From Rossellomorea marisflavi (GTDB taxonomy: Bacteria; Bacillota; Bacilli; Bacillales; Bacillaceae_B), in contig NZ_CP081870.1 in NCBI RefSeq assembly GCF_022170785.1, positions 3,646,001-3,710,000 on the forward strand: a DNA stretch of 64,000 nucleotides, written 5' to 3'. The position numbers and the translations under genes were made by a program. The notes beneath the pieces are model-generated. The model was not told where the DNA came from. It saw nothing but the letters and a program-made list of their open reading frames with translations, and made no database searches. This document shows positions 18,342-27,024 of the stretch, piece by piece. Positions within the stretch are counted from its first letter, which is position 1; every line of letters begins with the position of its first letter.

Positions 18342-18415
18342 CTAATCCCTCCCGTTATGTAAATGCTTTCTTTATCCCCTTCCCCTCCAGTATATGTTAA
18401 AAACATTTCCGGCTC

Positions 18416-18446
18416 AAAAAAAGAGCGCGCCATCACGGCACACTCT
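18416..18446 (-). terminator. terminator of the Leloir operon
   Basis: A 10-bp stem with two G-U pairs (18437-18446 with 18422-18431), a five-base loop and seven U on the minus strand, directly after the galM stop. Confidence 0.85.
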
Positions 18447-18450
18447 CCAT

Positions 18451-19443
18451 TTAATCCTGGACCAGGAATTGATACGTCGTCTTCGCCCGATATTCTTCTC
18501 CCGCCCTGACCATAATCGATGGGAAATCGGAATGGTTCGGGGCATCGGGATAGCCTTGGGTTTCAAGGGCAATCCCTGGATGGCTGCTGGCCTTTCCACC
18601 TGCCAGCTGAGCACCTTCCAGTCCGGCACCCGTATAGACAATGACGGCAGGCTGATCCGTTTCAATGACCAGTTTCCTCCCAGAAGCGGGATGATGCAAA
18701 GAGATTTCTTCACTGAAGTGTCCTTCCAGAAGGAAAGGATGATCAATGTCGGTCCTGTTTTCCGAGATCGGTCCTTCAAACCGGAAGCCTCCTTGTGACA
18801 AGGGAAGGATAGCCCCCGTGGGAAGCTGTTCATCATCAAGCTCAAGATATCGCCGTGACTTAAGCTGCAGGTCATGATCGGTAACATCCACGCGGGGATC
18901 CCCACTCAGGTTGAAATAGCTGTGATTGGTGAGATTGATCGGGGTATCTTGATCCGGGATGGCCGAATAGGAAAGGGTGAGTTCATCCTTGTCGGAAAGG
19001 GTGTAGGTTACCTGGATCATGACGCTTCCGGGGTAACCGCCTTCCCCGTCCTCACATGCGACCCCCAATGTCAACGAATCCTCCGTTACTTCTTTCATCG
19101 ACCACACCTTTTGATTAAGGCCGTTCCATCCTCCGTGTAGATGATTCTCTCCTTCATTGCGATCAAGTAGGACTTCGTGGCCCTCATACGAATACCGGGC
19201 AGCGGACAGGCGACCGGCCACCCGGCCAATCATTGCCCCGATACAATACTCATCACTTTGGTATCCTTCAAGGGAATCATAGGACAGTACGACATTTGCG
19301 AGATACCCTAAACGGTCCGGAATCATGATCGATGAGATGATGCCACCATAGGTCAGGATGGATACCTTCAGACCCGTGGCATTTTCAAGCGTGTATTCGA
19401 ATACCGTCTCTCCTTTGTGTTCTCCAACTTCTCTCTTCATCAT
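18451..19443 (-). CDS. galM: aldose 1-epimerase (galactose mutarotase)
   Basis: This 330-residue beta-sandwich enzyme equilibrates alpha- and beta-galactose. The catalytic His pair fits ENHLHGGWNGLNQKVW (about residue 96) and NLTNHSYFNLSG (about 172). The catalytic Glu fits GIALETQGYPDAPNH near residue 295. It is the last gene of galK-galE-galT-galM and starts 12 bases after the galT stop. A second in-frame ATG at 19440 is also possible, since both are close to AAGGTGGG. GH42 and GH36 release galactose in defined anomeric forms, so a mutarotase in this set makes sense. Confidence 0.94.
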   Translation of the reverse strand: MMKREVGEHKGETVFEYTLENATGLKVSILTYGGIISSIMIPDRLGYLANVVLSYDSLEGYQSDEYCIGAMIGRVAGRLSAARYSYEGHEVLLDRNEGENHLHGGWNGLNQKVWSMKEVTEDSLTLGVACEDGEGGYPGSVMIQVTYTLSDKDELTLSYSAIPDQDTPINLTNHSYFNLSGDPRVDVTDHDLQLKSRRYLELDDEQLPTGAILPLSQGGFRFEGPISENRTDIDHPFLLEGHFSEEISLHHPASGRKLVIETDQPAVIVYTGAGLEGAQLAGGKASSHPGIALETQGYPDAPNHSDFPSIMVRAGEEYRAKTTYQFLVQD

Positions 19444-19455
19444 GCGTATCCCACC

Positions 19456-20943
19456 TTATTCAAATTGAGCCATGAACCGCCTGAATGCTTCCATCCCTTC
19501 CTCTGTCCGTTTGAATACCCCCGCATCTTCCAGCACCCGGGAGAACTTCTTACCCAGTTCATCCCTGACGATCGATGATGAAGTGTCTGGGGTAATCTCT
19601 TCACTGCGCTTTTCGCGGATCTCCCTCACCCATTCCCGGTGATGGACAGGAGCCTCTTCCACGTCTCCATGAAGGGCATTCTCCACCAGTGAGAGCTCTG
19701 TTTTCAGACGTGCCGGGAGGACGGCCAGCCCCATCACCTCGATCAGGCCGATGTTTTCTTTTTTGATATGGTGGACGTCTTCGTGGGGATGAAAGATGCC
19801 GAAGGGGTGCTCGTCACTTCTCCGATTGTTGCGGAGGACGAGATCAAGCTCATATCGCCCATCCCGCTTCCTGGCAATGGGAGTGATGGTATTATGAGGT
19901 TCTCCTTCTGTGGATGCGAAGACGCCTGCGGAAGGGTCACTATAAGCCCTCCATCCCTGCAAGATGTCATCTGCCGCATCGAGGAGCGGTCCCGCTTCAT
20001 CCGCGCTCAGCCTCACGACCGACATGGGCCACTTTACAATGGCGGCACGGACGGACGGATGGGATGTCAGGGGACAAGTCACCTCTTCCCCGGCTCTTGC
20101 CATGGCAAATTCATAGCGTCCACCCTGGTAATGGTCATGGGAAAGGATCGATCCTCCCACTATCGGCAAGTCGGCATTGGATCCCGCAAAATAATGCGGG
20201 AATTGCTCCACGAAATCCAGGAGCCTCCCAAAGCCCTCGCGGTTGATCTCCATCGGTCGGTGCTCCTCCGAGAGGATGATGCAATGCTCGTCATAATACA
20301 CATACGGTGAATACTGTAGCATCCAGTCCTCTCCACCAAGACCGAGCCTGATCATGCGGTGATGCGCTCTTCCTGGATGATCCCATCTCCCTTTGTACCC
20401 TTCATTCTCTACACAGAGAAGGCACACGGGATAACGGTGATCGTGCTTCGGCAGCAGCCGCTCCCTTGCGATTTGGGCAGGGTCCTTCTCCGGCTTCGAC
20501 AGATTGATGGTGATGTCGAGTTCGCCGTAAAGGCTATCCACCTTGTAATGGACATTTTGGGCAATGCGTTTGGTCTGGATGTAATTGCTCAAGCGGCTCA
20601 GGTTATAGAAATAGTCCGTCGCCCGGATCGGATCTTCCGCGTAGAGGGTGCGGAATTGACCATTCACTTCAGACGGCTTCGGCATGAAGCAGTCCATCAG
20701 CTCAGCCGTCAGCACCTCTTCTTCTCCCGCCTTAATGATCCCGAGATTCAGGGCTTCCAACGCAATGGCTGAAAGCAGATCAGGGATATCCATCTCCACA
20801 TCCATTCCACCTGTTTCTTCATAGGAATCCTGATCCAGGACGGCCAGGAGCCGGTTCCGGACGTATATCATATCTTCTTCCCTTATGAGTCCCGCTAAAA
20901 ACCCCTTGTGAACGAGGGAATGGAGCAGGCGATTGATCCTCAT
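19456..20943 (-). CDS. galT: UDP-glucose-hexose-1-phosphate uridylyltransferase, class II
   Basis: This 495-residue enzyme exchanges UMP between UDP-glucose and galactose-1-phosphate. The length and sequence fit the Firmicutes class II GalT rather than the HxH class I form. Recognisable parts are [44 protein letters not shown] (likely catalytic His region, near residue 265) and [27 protein letters not shown]. Its ATG overlaps the galE stop (ATGA). It connects both galactokinases to glycolysis and sugar nucleotides. Confidence 0.95.
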   Translation of the reverse strand: MRINRLLHSLVHKGFLAGLIREEDMIYVRNRLLAVLDQDSYEETGGMDVEMDIPDLLSAIALEALNLGIIKAGEEEVLTAELMDCFMPKPSEVNGQFRTLYAEDPIRATDYFYNLSRLSNYIQTKRIAQNVHYKVDSLYGELDITINLSKPEKDPAQIARERLLPKHDHRYPVCLLCVENEGYKGRWDHPGRAHHRMIRLGLGGEDWMLQYSPYVYYDEHCIILSEEHRPMEINREGFGRLLDFVEQFPHYFAGSNADLPIVGGSILSHDHYQGGRYEFAMARAGEEVTCPLTSHPSVRAAIVKWPMSVVRLSADEAGPLLDAADDILQGWRAYSDPSAGVFASTEGEPHNTITPIARKRDGRYELDLVLRNNRRSDEHPFGIFHPHEDVHHIKKENIGLIEVMGLAVLPARLKTELSLVENALHGDVEEAPVHHREWVREIREKRSEEITPDTSSSIVRDELGKKFSRVLEDAGVFKRTEEGMEAFRRFMAQFE

Positions 20944-21944
20944 GAACGATCAGCACCTTTCTGATCGTTGTATCCACGGGGATGGCCCTTATGCCATTCC
21001 CATGCGTCTGAGATGATTCGTTCGATGGTCGTCCTCGTTGGCGTCCATCCAAGTATAGACCGTGCTTTATCAGATGAAGCAATCAGCCTTGCAGGATCTC
21101 CCTTCCGTCTTGGAGCAATCTTTTCCTGGATCTGTTGTCCCGTCACCTGCCTGGACGTTTCGATGATCTCCTTGACGGAAAATCCCTGACTGCTCCCGAG
21201 GTTGAAAATTCCGCTCTCCTTGCCTTCTTGTAGGTAATTGATCGCAAGAAGATGGGCATCGATGAGATCTTCGACATGCACATAATCCCTGATGCATGTG
21301 CCATCAGGAGTGTCATAATCGTTCCCGAAAATCGAGATGCTCTCCCGCTGCCCGAGGGCCGTCTTTAATACGAGAGGGATCAAATGCGTCTCGGGTTCAT
21401 GATCCTCCCCGATCGAACCACCTGCTCCCGCTACATTGAAGTAGCGCAGGGAAACATAGCGGATTCCGTACGCTTCATCACACCAGCGCATGAGTTTTTC
21501 CATGGCCAGCTTCGTTTCGCCATACGGATTCGTCGGTCGCTCCGGCATATCCTCTGTGATCGGCACTTGCTCGGGCTCACCGTACGTTGCAGCCGTCGAC
21601 GAGAACACGATATGCTTCACGTCCGCCTCCTTCATCACATCCAGGACGACCCGAGTACCGGACACGTTATTATCCCAGTATTTCAGGGGTTCGGACACGG
21701 ATTCTCCTACCAGTGAAGACGCAGCGAAATGAATGACCGCCTCTACATCTTCCTGTTCAAACACCGATGCCAAAAACGGCTGATCCCTTATATCCCCCTC
21801 ATAGAATCTCGCTTTCTCGTTTATCGCCTCGCGATGACCCGTTACGAGGTTATCCACGACTGCCGTGTCATATCCTCTTTCCACCAATGCCTGAACGGCA
21901 TGGGACCCGACGTACCCCGCTCCTCCCAGTACCAAGATGCTCAT
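20940..21944 (-). CDS. galE: UDP-glucose 4-epimerase
   Basis: This 334-residue short-chain dehydrogenase/reductase interconverts UDP-glucose and UDP-galactose with bound NAD. It has the N-terminal GGAGYVGSH glycine loop, VVDNL, the Ser-Ser-Thr region FSSTAATYG and the catalytic YGETKLAME (Tyr-x-x-x-Lys). ATG 21944 is chosen as start because AAGGAAGGGTGATCGT precedes it and it overlaps the galK stop as ATGA; the longer frame from 21965 lies inside galK. It is the second gene of the Leloir operon and could also feed exopolysaccharide synthesis. Confidence 0.95.
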   Translation of the reverse strand: MSILVLGGAGYVGSHAVQALVERGYDTAVVDNLVTGHREAINEKARFYEGDIRDQPFLASVFEQEDVEAVIHFAASSLVGESVSEPLKYWDNNVSGTRVVLDVMKEADVKHIVFSSTAATYGEPEQVPITEDMPERPTNPYGETKLAMEKLMRWCDEAYGIRYVSLRYFNVAGAGGSIGEDHEPETHLIPLVLKTALGQRESISIFGNDYDTPDGTCIRDYVHVEDLIDAHLLAINYLQEGKESGIFNLGSSQGFSVKEIIETSRQVTGQQIQEKIAPRRKGDPARLIASSDKARSILGWTPTRTTIERIISDAWEWHKGHPRGYNDQKGADRS

Positions 21945-23113
21945 ACGATCACCCTTCCTTTCCATTCTTTGGCGCCATCTGCGCTTTCCGCTGTGAAAAA
22001 TGATGCCTCATAGCCTATCACTCTCTTGTATTCATCACTTACCGACGAGGCAAATGCCTGCACATGGGCATTCTCTACGAGGGCAATGGCACACCCGCCG
22101 AACCCAGCACCTGTCATCCTGGCCCCGAGTACACCCGGTTGTCTCCATGCAGCCTCTACAAGGACATCCAGCTCACTCCCCGTCACATCGTAGTCTTCTT
22201 TAAGGGAGACATGGGATGCATTCATCAGCTCTCCGAATTCCCCTAACCGATGCTGGTTCAACAGATGGAATGCCTTCACCGTGCGGACATTTTCAGACAC
22301 TGCATGCCTGGCCCTTTTTTTCAGGACGGCATCTGGTATGGCCTGCTCATACTTCTCGAACTCAGCAAGGCTCAAATCCCCGAGTGTCTCGATCCCGACA
22401 ACACGCTGCAGGTAAGACAATGCCTTTTCACACTCCAACCGGCGCTCATTATATTTGGATGAAGCAAGCTCCCGGCGCTTATTCGTATTCATGATGACGA
22501 GGCTGTGCCCATCAAAGGGCAATGGAGCATATTCATGTTCAAGGGACCGGACATCCAGAAGGATCCCGTAACCTTCCTTTCCCATGCCGATGGCAAACTG
22601 ATCCATGATTCCACTGTTCACACCGATAAAGTCGTTCTCCGTCTTCATCCCCAGCTGCACCAACCGGATCCGGTCCGCATCGAGGTGAAACAACTCCTGC
22701 AAAGCCACTCCCGTCACGAGCTCAAGGGATGCTGAAGACGAAAGCCCCGCCCCGTTGGGCAAATTCCCGTAGAATAAGAGATCGATCCCTGATTCCAATC
22801 GATGCCCATCCTGTACAAGGGACGCCATCATCCCTTTTGGATAATTGGCCCATCCATCGCTTTTGACGTAATTGAGGTCATCAACGGAAAACGTAATGAT
22901 CCCTTCTTCTGAAAAGTTCAAAGAATGGACCCTGACCAGCCGGTCTTCCCGTTTCTTAACTGCCACATATGTCCCGAGACTGATGGCACAAGGAAACACA
23001 TGCCCTCCGTTATAATCCGTATGTTCACCTATCAAATTGACCCGGCCCGGAGCAAAGAACATTCGGTCTGCATCCGACCCAAACACACGTTGAAAATCGT
23101 TCAGTAATTCCAC
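21941..23113 (-). CDS. galK: galactokinase (second copy, Leloir operon)
   Basis: This 390-residue GHMP kinase has [21 protein letters not shown] near residue 25, [11 protein letters not shown] near residue 122, [11 protein letters not shown], and [14 protein letters not shown] near residue 345. All key residues of an active galactokinase are present. It starts with GTG 23113 behind GGGGGATCAGG. It is the first gene of galK-galE-galT-galM and is preceded by a cre site and a 21-base palindrome. The paralogue at 8.9-10 kb differs throughout. The two may differ in regulation or affinity. Confidence 0.95.
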   Translation of the reverse strand: MELLNDFQRVFGSDADRMFFAPGRVNLIGEHTDYNGGHVFPCAISLGTYVAVKKREDRLVRVHSLNFSEEGIITFSVDDLNYVKSDGWANYPKGMMASLVQDGHRLESGIDLLFYGNLPNGAGLSSSASLELVTGVALQELFHLDADRIRLVQLGMKTENDFIGVNSGIMDQFAIGMGKEGYGILLDVRSLEHEYAPLPFDGHSLVIMNTNKRRELASSKYNERRLECEKALSYLQRVVGIETLGDLSLAEFEKYEQAIPDAVLKKRARHAVSENVRTVKAFHLLNQHRLGEFGELMNASHVSLKEDYDVTGSELDVLVEAAWRQPGVLGARMTGAGFGGCAIALVENAHVQAFASSVSDEYKRVIGYEASFFTAESADGAKEWKGRVIV

Positions 23114-23139
23114 CCTGATCCCCCGCTTTCACGCACAAT

Positions 23140-23153
23140 AGAAATCGCTTTCA
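23140..23153 (-). promoter_or_regulatory. cre site (CcpA) of the Leloir operon
   Basis: TGAAAGCGATTTCT on the minus strand fits the cre consensus TGNAANCGNWNNCW. It lies 27-40 bases upstream of the GTG start, where CcpA would block transcription from the upstream promoter. Confidence 0.65.
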
Positions 23154-23193
23154 TTTGTATCATAAAGGAAGTCGGGTAAAAGCGTCAATTTAT

Positions 23194-23214
23194 TTTAGTA
23201 AAACTTTTACTAAA
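23194..23214. promoter_or_regulatory. perfect palindrome, candidate LacI-type operator of gal operon
   Basis: TTTAGTAAAA (23194-23203) and TTTTACTAAA (23205-23214) flank a single C, so 10-base arms are perfectly symmetric. The arms are the same as those found upstream of the galactoside importer at 15.4 kb. It lies about 80-100 bases upstream of galK, near the expected promoter. Confidence 0.6.
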
Positions 23215-23335
23215 CGAGTCTTTCGAACGATGATGTCAAATGGGGGGATGTAGAGGATAGAGGCATATGGAATCCGGAACACCCTCCTATTCAAACTAAA
23301 AACAGAGCCTGGGACAACCGAGTTTTAGTCATAGT

Positions 23336-23383
23336 AAAACCCGACTTCACTTGCCTGCGATAAGGCATGTGAAGTCGGGTTTT
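23336..23383 (-). terminator. terminator after the AbgT gene
   Basis: A 15-bp perfect stem (23336-23350 with 23369-23383) with an 18-base loop that can pair further (TGCCT/AGGCA). It has a U-run on both strands. It ends the abgT message and can also insulate the gal promoter. Confidence 0.85.
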
Positions 23384-23392
23384 TAATTTGTT

Positions 23393-24934
23393 TCATTTCA
23401 AGAAAATTCCCGATCCAGGGCCGAGGGGCAGGCCGAGATAATACCAAAGGACAAAGAATAATATCCATGAGACGGCGAAGAAGATCGTATACGGTAGCAT
23501 CACCGATATGAGTGAGCCGAGTCCAAGGTTCTTATCGTATTTCTTCGCCAAGGCGAGCAGGATGGCAAAGTAGGCGAACATCGGCGTGATCGGGTTCGTG
23601 ATGGAATCGCCGATCCGATAGGCGAGCTGCGTCATGGCCGGGTCGAAGCCGAGGATCATGAACATCGGGACGAATACAGGTCCGAGGATGGCCCATTTCG
23701 CCGAAGCGCTTCCGATGAAAAGATTGAGGAAGGCCGTGATGACGATGAATCCGAGGATGAGGGGCAGCCCTTCAAGTCCAAGGCCTTCCAGGACACCAGC
23801 CCCTTTGATGGCAAGGATGACACCTAGATTGCTCCAGTTGAAATAGGTGATGAACTGTGCCGAGAAGAAGGCGAGGACGATATACATCCCCATGGTCCCC
23901 ATGGATGTGGCCATCGCCTGCGCCACATCCTTATCGTTGCGCAGCTCTTTCGTGATGAAGCCGTAGACCACTGCCGGAAGGAGGAACAAGCCCATGATCA
24001 GTGGTACGAGGGAGTTCATGAACGGAGAAATGATGATGGAACCATTCTCCCCCCTGAGGGCGCCGTTTTCCGGCACGATCGTCCAGGCGACGAGGGCGAG
24101 GAACAGAAGCGTTGTGACTCCTGCCCACTTTAAGCCCCTGGTCTCAAGGGCCGACAGCTTGTCCATTTTCATCTGAGGACCTGTGTAAGCAGGCAGGCGC
24201 GGTTCGACAATTCTTTCCGTCACCCAAACGGCAACAGGAATGATGATGATGCAGGAAGCCATGAGGAAGTACCAGTTCATGGCGGGATTTGCGACAAAAT
24301 CCTTGTCGATGATGTGAGCCGATGACTCCGTGAAGCCTGCCAAAAGGGCGTCAAGCATGTTGACGATGAGATTGGCACTGAATCCCCCTGCCACTGAAGC
24401 ATAAGCAGCCACCATTCCGGCGATCGGGTGCCGTCCGACGCTCGCAAACACCATGGCAGCAATCGGAGGAAGGACGATGAATCCGGCGTCCCCCGCTATA
24501 TTGGCAAGTATTCCCGAGAAGACGATACTGATGGTGATCAGTTTAGGCGAGGTGGAGTACACGACTTTTTTCAGAAGCGCTGAAATAAGCCCGACTCCTT
24601 CTGCGACACCTACCCCGATCATGGTGACAAGCACCACCCCGAGTGGCGGGAAATCGGCGAAGTTTTTGACCATATTGGTCATCATCCGCTGCAGTCCTTC
24701 TGCCGAAAGGAGACTGACCACGGTGACTTCTTCACCGGTGGACGGATGGATGGCCTTCCACCCTGCTGCAGAGCCTATGTACGATACGATAATGACAATG
24801 AAGGCGAAAATGATAAATAAGGTGACGGGGTCCGGGAGCTTATTCCCCGTTTTCTCCACAATGTCCAGCATTTTACCAAACCAGTTCTTTTTTGTCCTGT
24901 CCATCTTTTGATTCGTCTTTCGAACCGATTCCAT
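23393..24934 (-). CDS. abgT: AbgT family transporter (p-aminobenzoyl-glutamate type)
   Basis: This 513-residue inner-membrane protein has about 11-12 hydrophobic segments. It matches the AbgT family in NIAGDAGFIVLPPIAAMVFASVGRHP (about residue 160), VAGGFSANLIVNMLD (about 190), and SASAKWAILGPVFVPMFM plus GDSITNPITPMFAY in the last quarter. E. coli AbgT imports p-aminobenzoyl-glutamate, a folate breakdown product; other members export sulfonamides. Here it is divergent from an M20 amidohydrolase, as in the E. coli abg locus, which supports import and cleavage of an N-acyl-glutamate. A CodY-like box lies just upstream of the start. Confidence 0.93.
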   Translation of the reverse strand: MESVRKTNQKMDRTKKNWFGKMLDIVEKTGNKLPDPVTLFIIFAFIVIIVSYIGSAAGWKAIHPSTGEEVTVVSLLSAEGLQRMMTNMVKNFADFPPLGVVLVTMIGVGVAEGVGLISALLKKVVYSTSPKLITISIVFSGILANIAGDAGFIVLPPIAAMVFASVGRHPIAGMVAAYASVAGGFSANLIVNMLDALLAGFTESSAHIIDKDFVANPAMNWYFLMASCIIIIPVAVWVTERIVEPRLPAYTGPQMKMDKLSALETRGLKWAGVTTLLFLALVAWTIVPENGALRGENGSIIISPFMNSLVPLIMGLFLLPAVVYGFITKELRNDKDVAQAMATSMGTMGMYIVLAFFSAQFITYFNWSNLGVILAIKGAGVLEGLGLEGLPLILGFIVITAFLNLFIGSASAKWAILGPVFVPMFMILGFDPAMTQLAYRIGDSITNPITPMFAYFAILLALAKKYDKNLGLGSLISVMLPYTIFFAVSWILFFVLWYYLGLPLGPGSGIFLK

Positions 24935-24948
24935 CTGATCACTCCTGT

Positions 24949-24982
24949 TGTTTTCTGAAAATTTGTATTATGACCGATTATA
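24949..24982 (-). promoter_or_regulatory. abgT promoter -10 with CodY-like box downstream
   Basis: On the minus strand a TATAAT (24977-24982) is followed by a 15-mer at 24949-24963 that matches 13 of 15 positions of the palindromic CodY consensus AATTTTCWGAAAATT. The two mismatches are at one edge. Binding there would cover the transcription start, which suggests repression in amino-acid-rich cells. Confidence 0.5.
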
Positions 24983-25186
24983 TAGGAGTGAATCAAAAAT
25001 GCCATGTGATATCCCACAAAATAGAAGCTCAATTTTTGTGCAATTATACAAATTTTCAGATTTAATCGGTTACATTCGATCTTTTTCCAAAATCATCCCA
25101 CAACCCTTGAAATCTTTGATATGATTTTACCTATTATTCAAACTATTTATACTATTATTCACTACATATTGAAAAGGGGTTTTTTC

Positions 25187-26392
25187 ATGGATCAACTACT
25201 CAGTCAGCTTGAACAGCACGCACAGGAAATGATCTCGATTCGCCGCTATCTGCACGAACGTCCCGAACTCTCTTTCCAGGAAGTCCACACGCCGGAATAC
25301 ATCGCAAACTACCTGAGCGAGCTCGGCATCGAGGTGCGGACCGGCGTTGGCGGGAACGGTGTCGTCGGTACAATCAAGGGCGGTCTGCCGGGTAAGACGG
25401 TGGCCCTCCGAGCAGACTTCGACGCCCTTCCCCTGCACGATGAAAAGGATGTACCGTACCGGTCAAAGGTTGATGGTGCCATGCACGCATGCGGTCACGA
25501 TGCGCACACAGCCACTCTTCTGATCACGGCCAAGGTACTCCAGCAAAACCGGGAGCATTTAAAGGGGAACGTGGTCCTCATCCATCAATTCGGAGAGGAA
25601 GTCGCCCCTGGCGGAGCCAAGCCCATGATCGAAGACGGATGCCTGGACGGCGTCGATGCCATTTTCGGAACCCATTTATGGAGTACGATCCCTGTCGGGA
25701 AGATCGGCTATAATGCGGGACCGATCATGGCCGCGGCCGATAAATTCGAGGTGACCATCCAAGGGAAAGGCGGACACGGTGCATCTCCCCATGAGACGGT
25801 GGACAGCATCATGCTCGGTACGAACTACATCCAGTGGCTGCAGCAGATCGTGAGCAGGCGCATCAACCCATTGTCCCCCGCGGTCATCACCGTCGGTTCT
25901 TTCCACGCAGGAGATGCCTTCAATATCATTGCCGACCGTGCTTCAATCGTCGGGACGGTACGGACGTTCGATGAAGGCACACAGGAATTCATCATCAAGG
26001 AGATGGAAACATTCCTGAACGCTCTCTGCTCCGGAAGCGGCGCTTCTTACGAATTCAAGTACGACAAAGGGTATCCGGCTGTCATCAATCATATCGCCGA
26101 AACGGCTCACCTCGTTTCATGTGCCCAGGACCTTTTCGGAGACGACGTATTCGAGCTTGAACCGATGATGGGCGGGGAAGATTTCTCCCACTACTTGAAC
26201 GAAGTACCGGGCACCTTCTTCTTCACAGGTGCAGGCAATCCGGAGAAGAATGCCATCTACCCGCATCATCACCCGAAGTTCGATATCGATGAGGATGCCA
26301 TGATGAATGCAGCCAAAGTCCTTCTAAGTGCATCCGTTTCATACTTGGATAAGGCGGCCTCGACGACGGAAGCTGCCATCCAAAAAAGCTGA
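25187..26392 (+). CDS. M20 family amidohydrolase (N-acyl-amino-acid hydrolase)
   Basis: This 401-residue metallohydrolase cleaves N-acyl or amino-acid conjugates. The metal ligands fit DALPLHDEKDVPY, HACGHDAHT (about residue 100), the catalytic Glu in GEEVAPGG (about 138), and GGEDFSHYL (about 320). The dimerisation domain lies around 185-295. It resembles the HipO/YxeP/IAA-hydrolase group and AbgA/AbgB. The start is ATG 25187, with AAAGGGG seven bases upstream; the frame is open further upstream but without a ribosome site. It is divergent from abgT, so p-aminobenzoyl-glutamate or a similar conjugate is a reasonable substrate. E. coli uses two subunits; only one is here. Confidence 0.9.
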   Translation: MDQLLSQLEQHAQEMISIRRYLHERPELSFQEVHTPEYIANYLSELGIEVRTGVGGNGVVGTIKGGLPGKTVALRADFDALPLHDEKDVPYRSKVDGAMHACGHDAHTATLLITAKVLQQNREHLKGNVVLIHQFGEEVAPGGAKPMIEDGCLDGVDAIFGTHLWSTIPVGKIGYNAGPIMAAADKFEVTIQGKGGHGASPHETVDSIMLGTNYIQWLQQIVSRRINPLSPAVITVGSFHAGDAFNIIADRASIVGTVRTFDEGTQEFIIKEMETFLNALCSGSGASYEFKYDKGYPAVINHIAETAHLVSCAQDLFGDDVFELEPMMGGEDFSHYLNEVPGTFFFTGAGNPEKNAIYPHHHPKFDIDEDAMMNAAKVLLSASVSYLDKAASTTEAAIQKS

Positions 26393-26407
26393 ACGATTCA
26401 ATTCAAA

Positions 26408-26441
26408 AAAGGGGAGTGTGTCAATTGACACACTCCCCTTT
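26408..26441. terminator. bidirectional terminator
   Basis: A perfect 17-bp inverted repeat centred at 26424/26425 has A/T runs on both sides. It lies between the convergent M20 and DUF2922 genes and serves both. Confidence 0.9.
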
Positions 26442-26445
26442 CCCA

Positions 26446-26664
26446 TTAGATCAGTTCGTAATCTGTTACATTTCGTTCCACGATGCGTGCGCCTTCGATG
26501 GAAACGAGTGAGCCGCCTGAACTTCCGAAAACATCCTTTGCAATCAGATTCTCCATGGCGGCCTTCACCGCGGCTGGATCCACCGGCTCTTTCGGCCCGA
26601 TGACCGAAATCGTTGCCAGCTTGCCCATTTCATTCCTGAAAATCAATTCCAATGCTTTTGCCAT
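26446..26664 (-). CDS. DUF2922 family small protein
   Basis: This 72-residue cytoplasmic protein has the pattern KALELIFRNEMGKLATISVIGPKEPVDPAAVKAAMENLIAKDVF, typical of DUF2922. These proteins are common in Bacillales, normally directly after a DUF1659 gene as here. Their function is unknown. A clear GGAGGAG ribosome site precedes the ATG. It ends at the bidirectional terminator. Confidence 0.85.
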   Translation of the reverse strand: MAKALELIFRNEMGKLATISVIGPKEPVDPAAVKAAMENLIAKDVFGSSGGSLVSIEGARIVERNVTDYELI

Positions 26665-26699
26665 TCTTTTCTCCTCCTCTTTTCATGATTCACCCTGCA

Positions 26700-26918
26700 T
26701 TACGCGTTCACGTCGAATCGTTTGACCACTTCCACATTGGAAAGCGTCTTTTCCGAAAGACCCGCCAATGAATCAGCGGTGCTGTTGACGTCATCTGCAG
26801 ATGCAGATCCGTTGATGTAGCTGTAGGACTTGTACTCGAAAACCGGTTTGCCGTCACCATCAAGCCCTTTGTAAAACTGGAATCGGATGCGTGTATCCTT
26901 TAAGTCGATCGCTGCCAT
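26700..26918 (-). CDS. DUF1659 family small protein
   Basis: This 72-residue protein (AAIDLKDTRIRFQFYKGLDGDGKPVFEYKSYSYING) matches DUF1659. ATG 26918 is preferred to the in-frame ATG at 26936 because GGGGGTGATAAAC precedes it. It is followed 35 bases later by the DUF2922 gene. The two are almost always paired in Bacillus, which suggests that they act together; no role is known. The stretch from 26919 to 26995 holds its promoter region, and nothing else was recognised there. Confidence 0.85.
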   Translation of the reverse strand: MAAIDLKDTRIRFQFYKGLDGDGKPVFEYKSYSYINGSASADDVNSTADSLAGLSEKTLSNVEVVKRFDVNA

Positions 26919-26995
26919 GTTTATCACCCCCTTCACCCTTTATATAGGGTTTGGGAGCGTTTAAGGGTACCTGCACCGTAAACTTTTTTCAGAAC

Positions 26996-27021
26996 AAAAA
27001 AAAGAACCGGCATCAGCCGGT
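26996..27021 (-). terminator. terminator after the histidine kinase gene
   Basis: ACCGGC (27016-27021, minus strand) pairs with GCCGGU (27006-27011) around a UGAU loop and is followed by U residues (26996-27003). It lies just after the kinase stop codon. Confidence 0.8.
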
Positions 27022-27024
27022 CGG

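Noticed and set aside
23394..24934. AbgT-like protein considered a short-chain fatty acid or C4-dicarboxylate transporter
   Set aside because: The NIAGDAGFIVLPP and SASAKWAILGPVFVPM segments and the linked amidohydrolase fit AbgT better.
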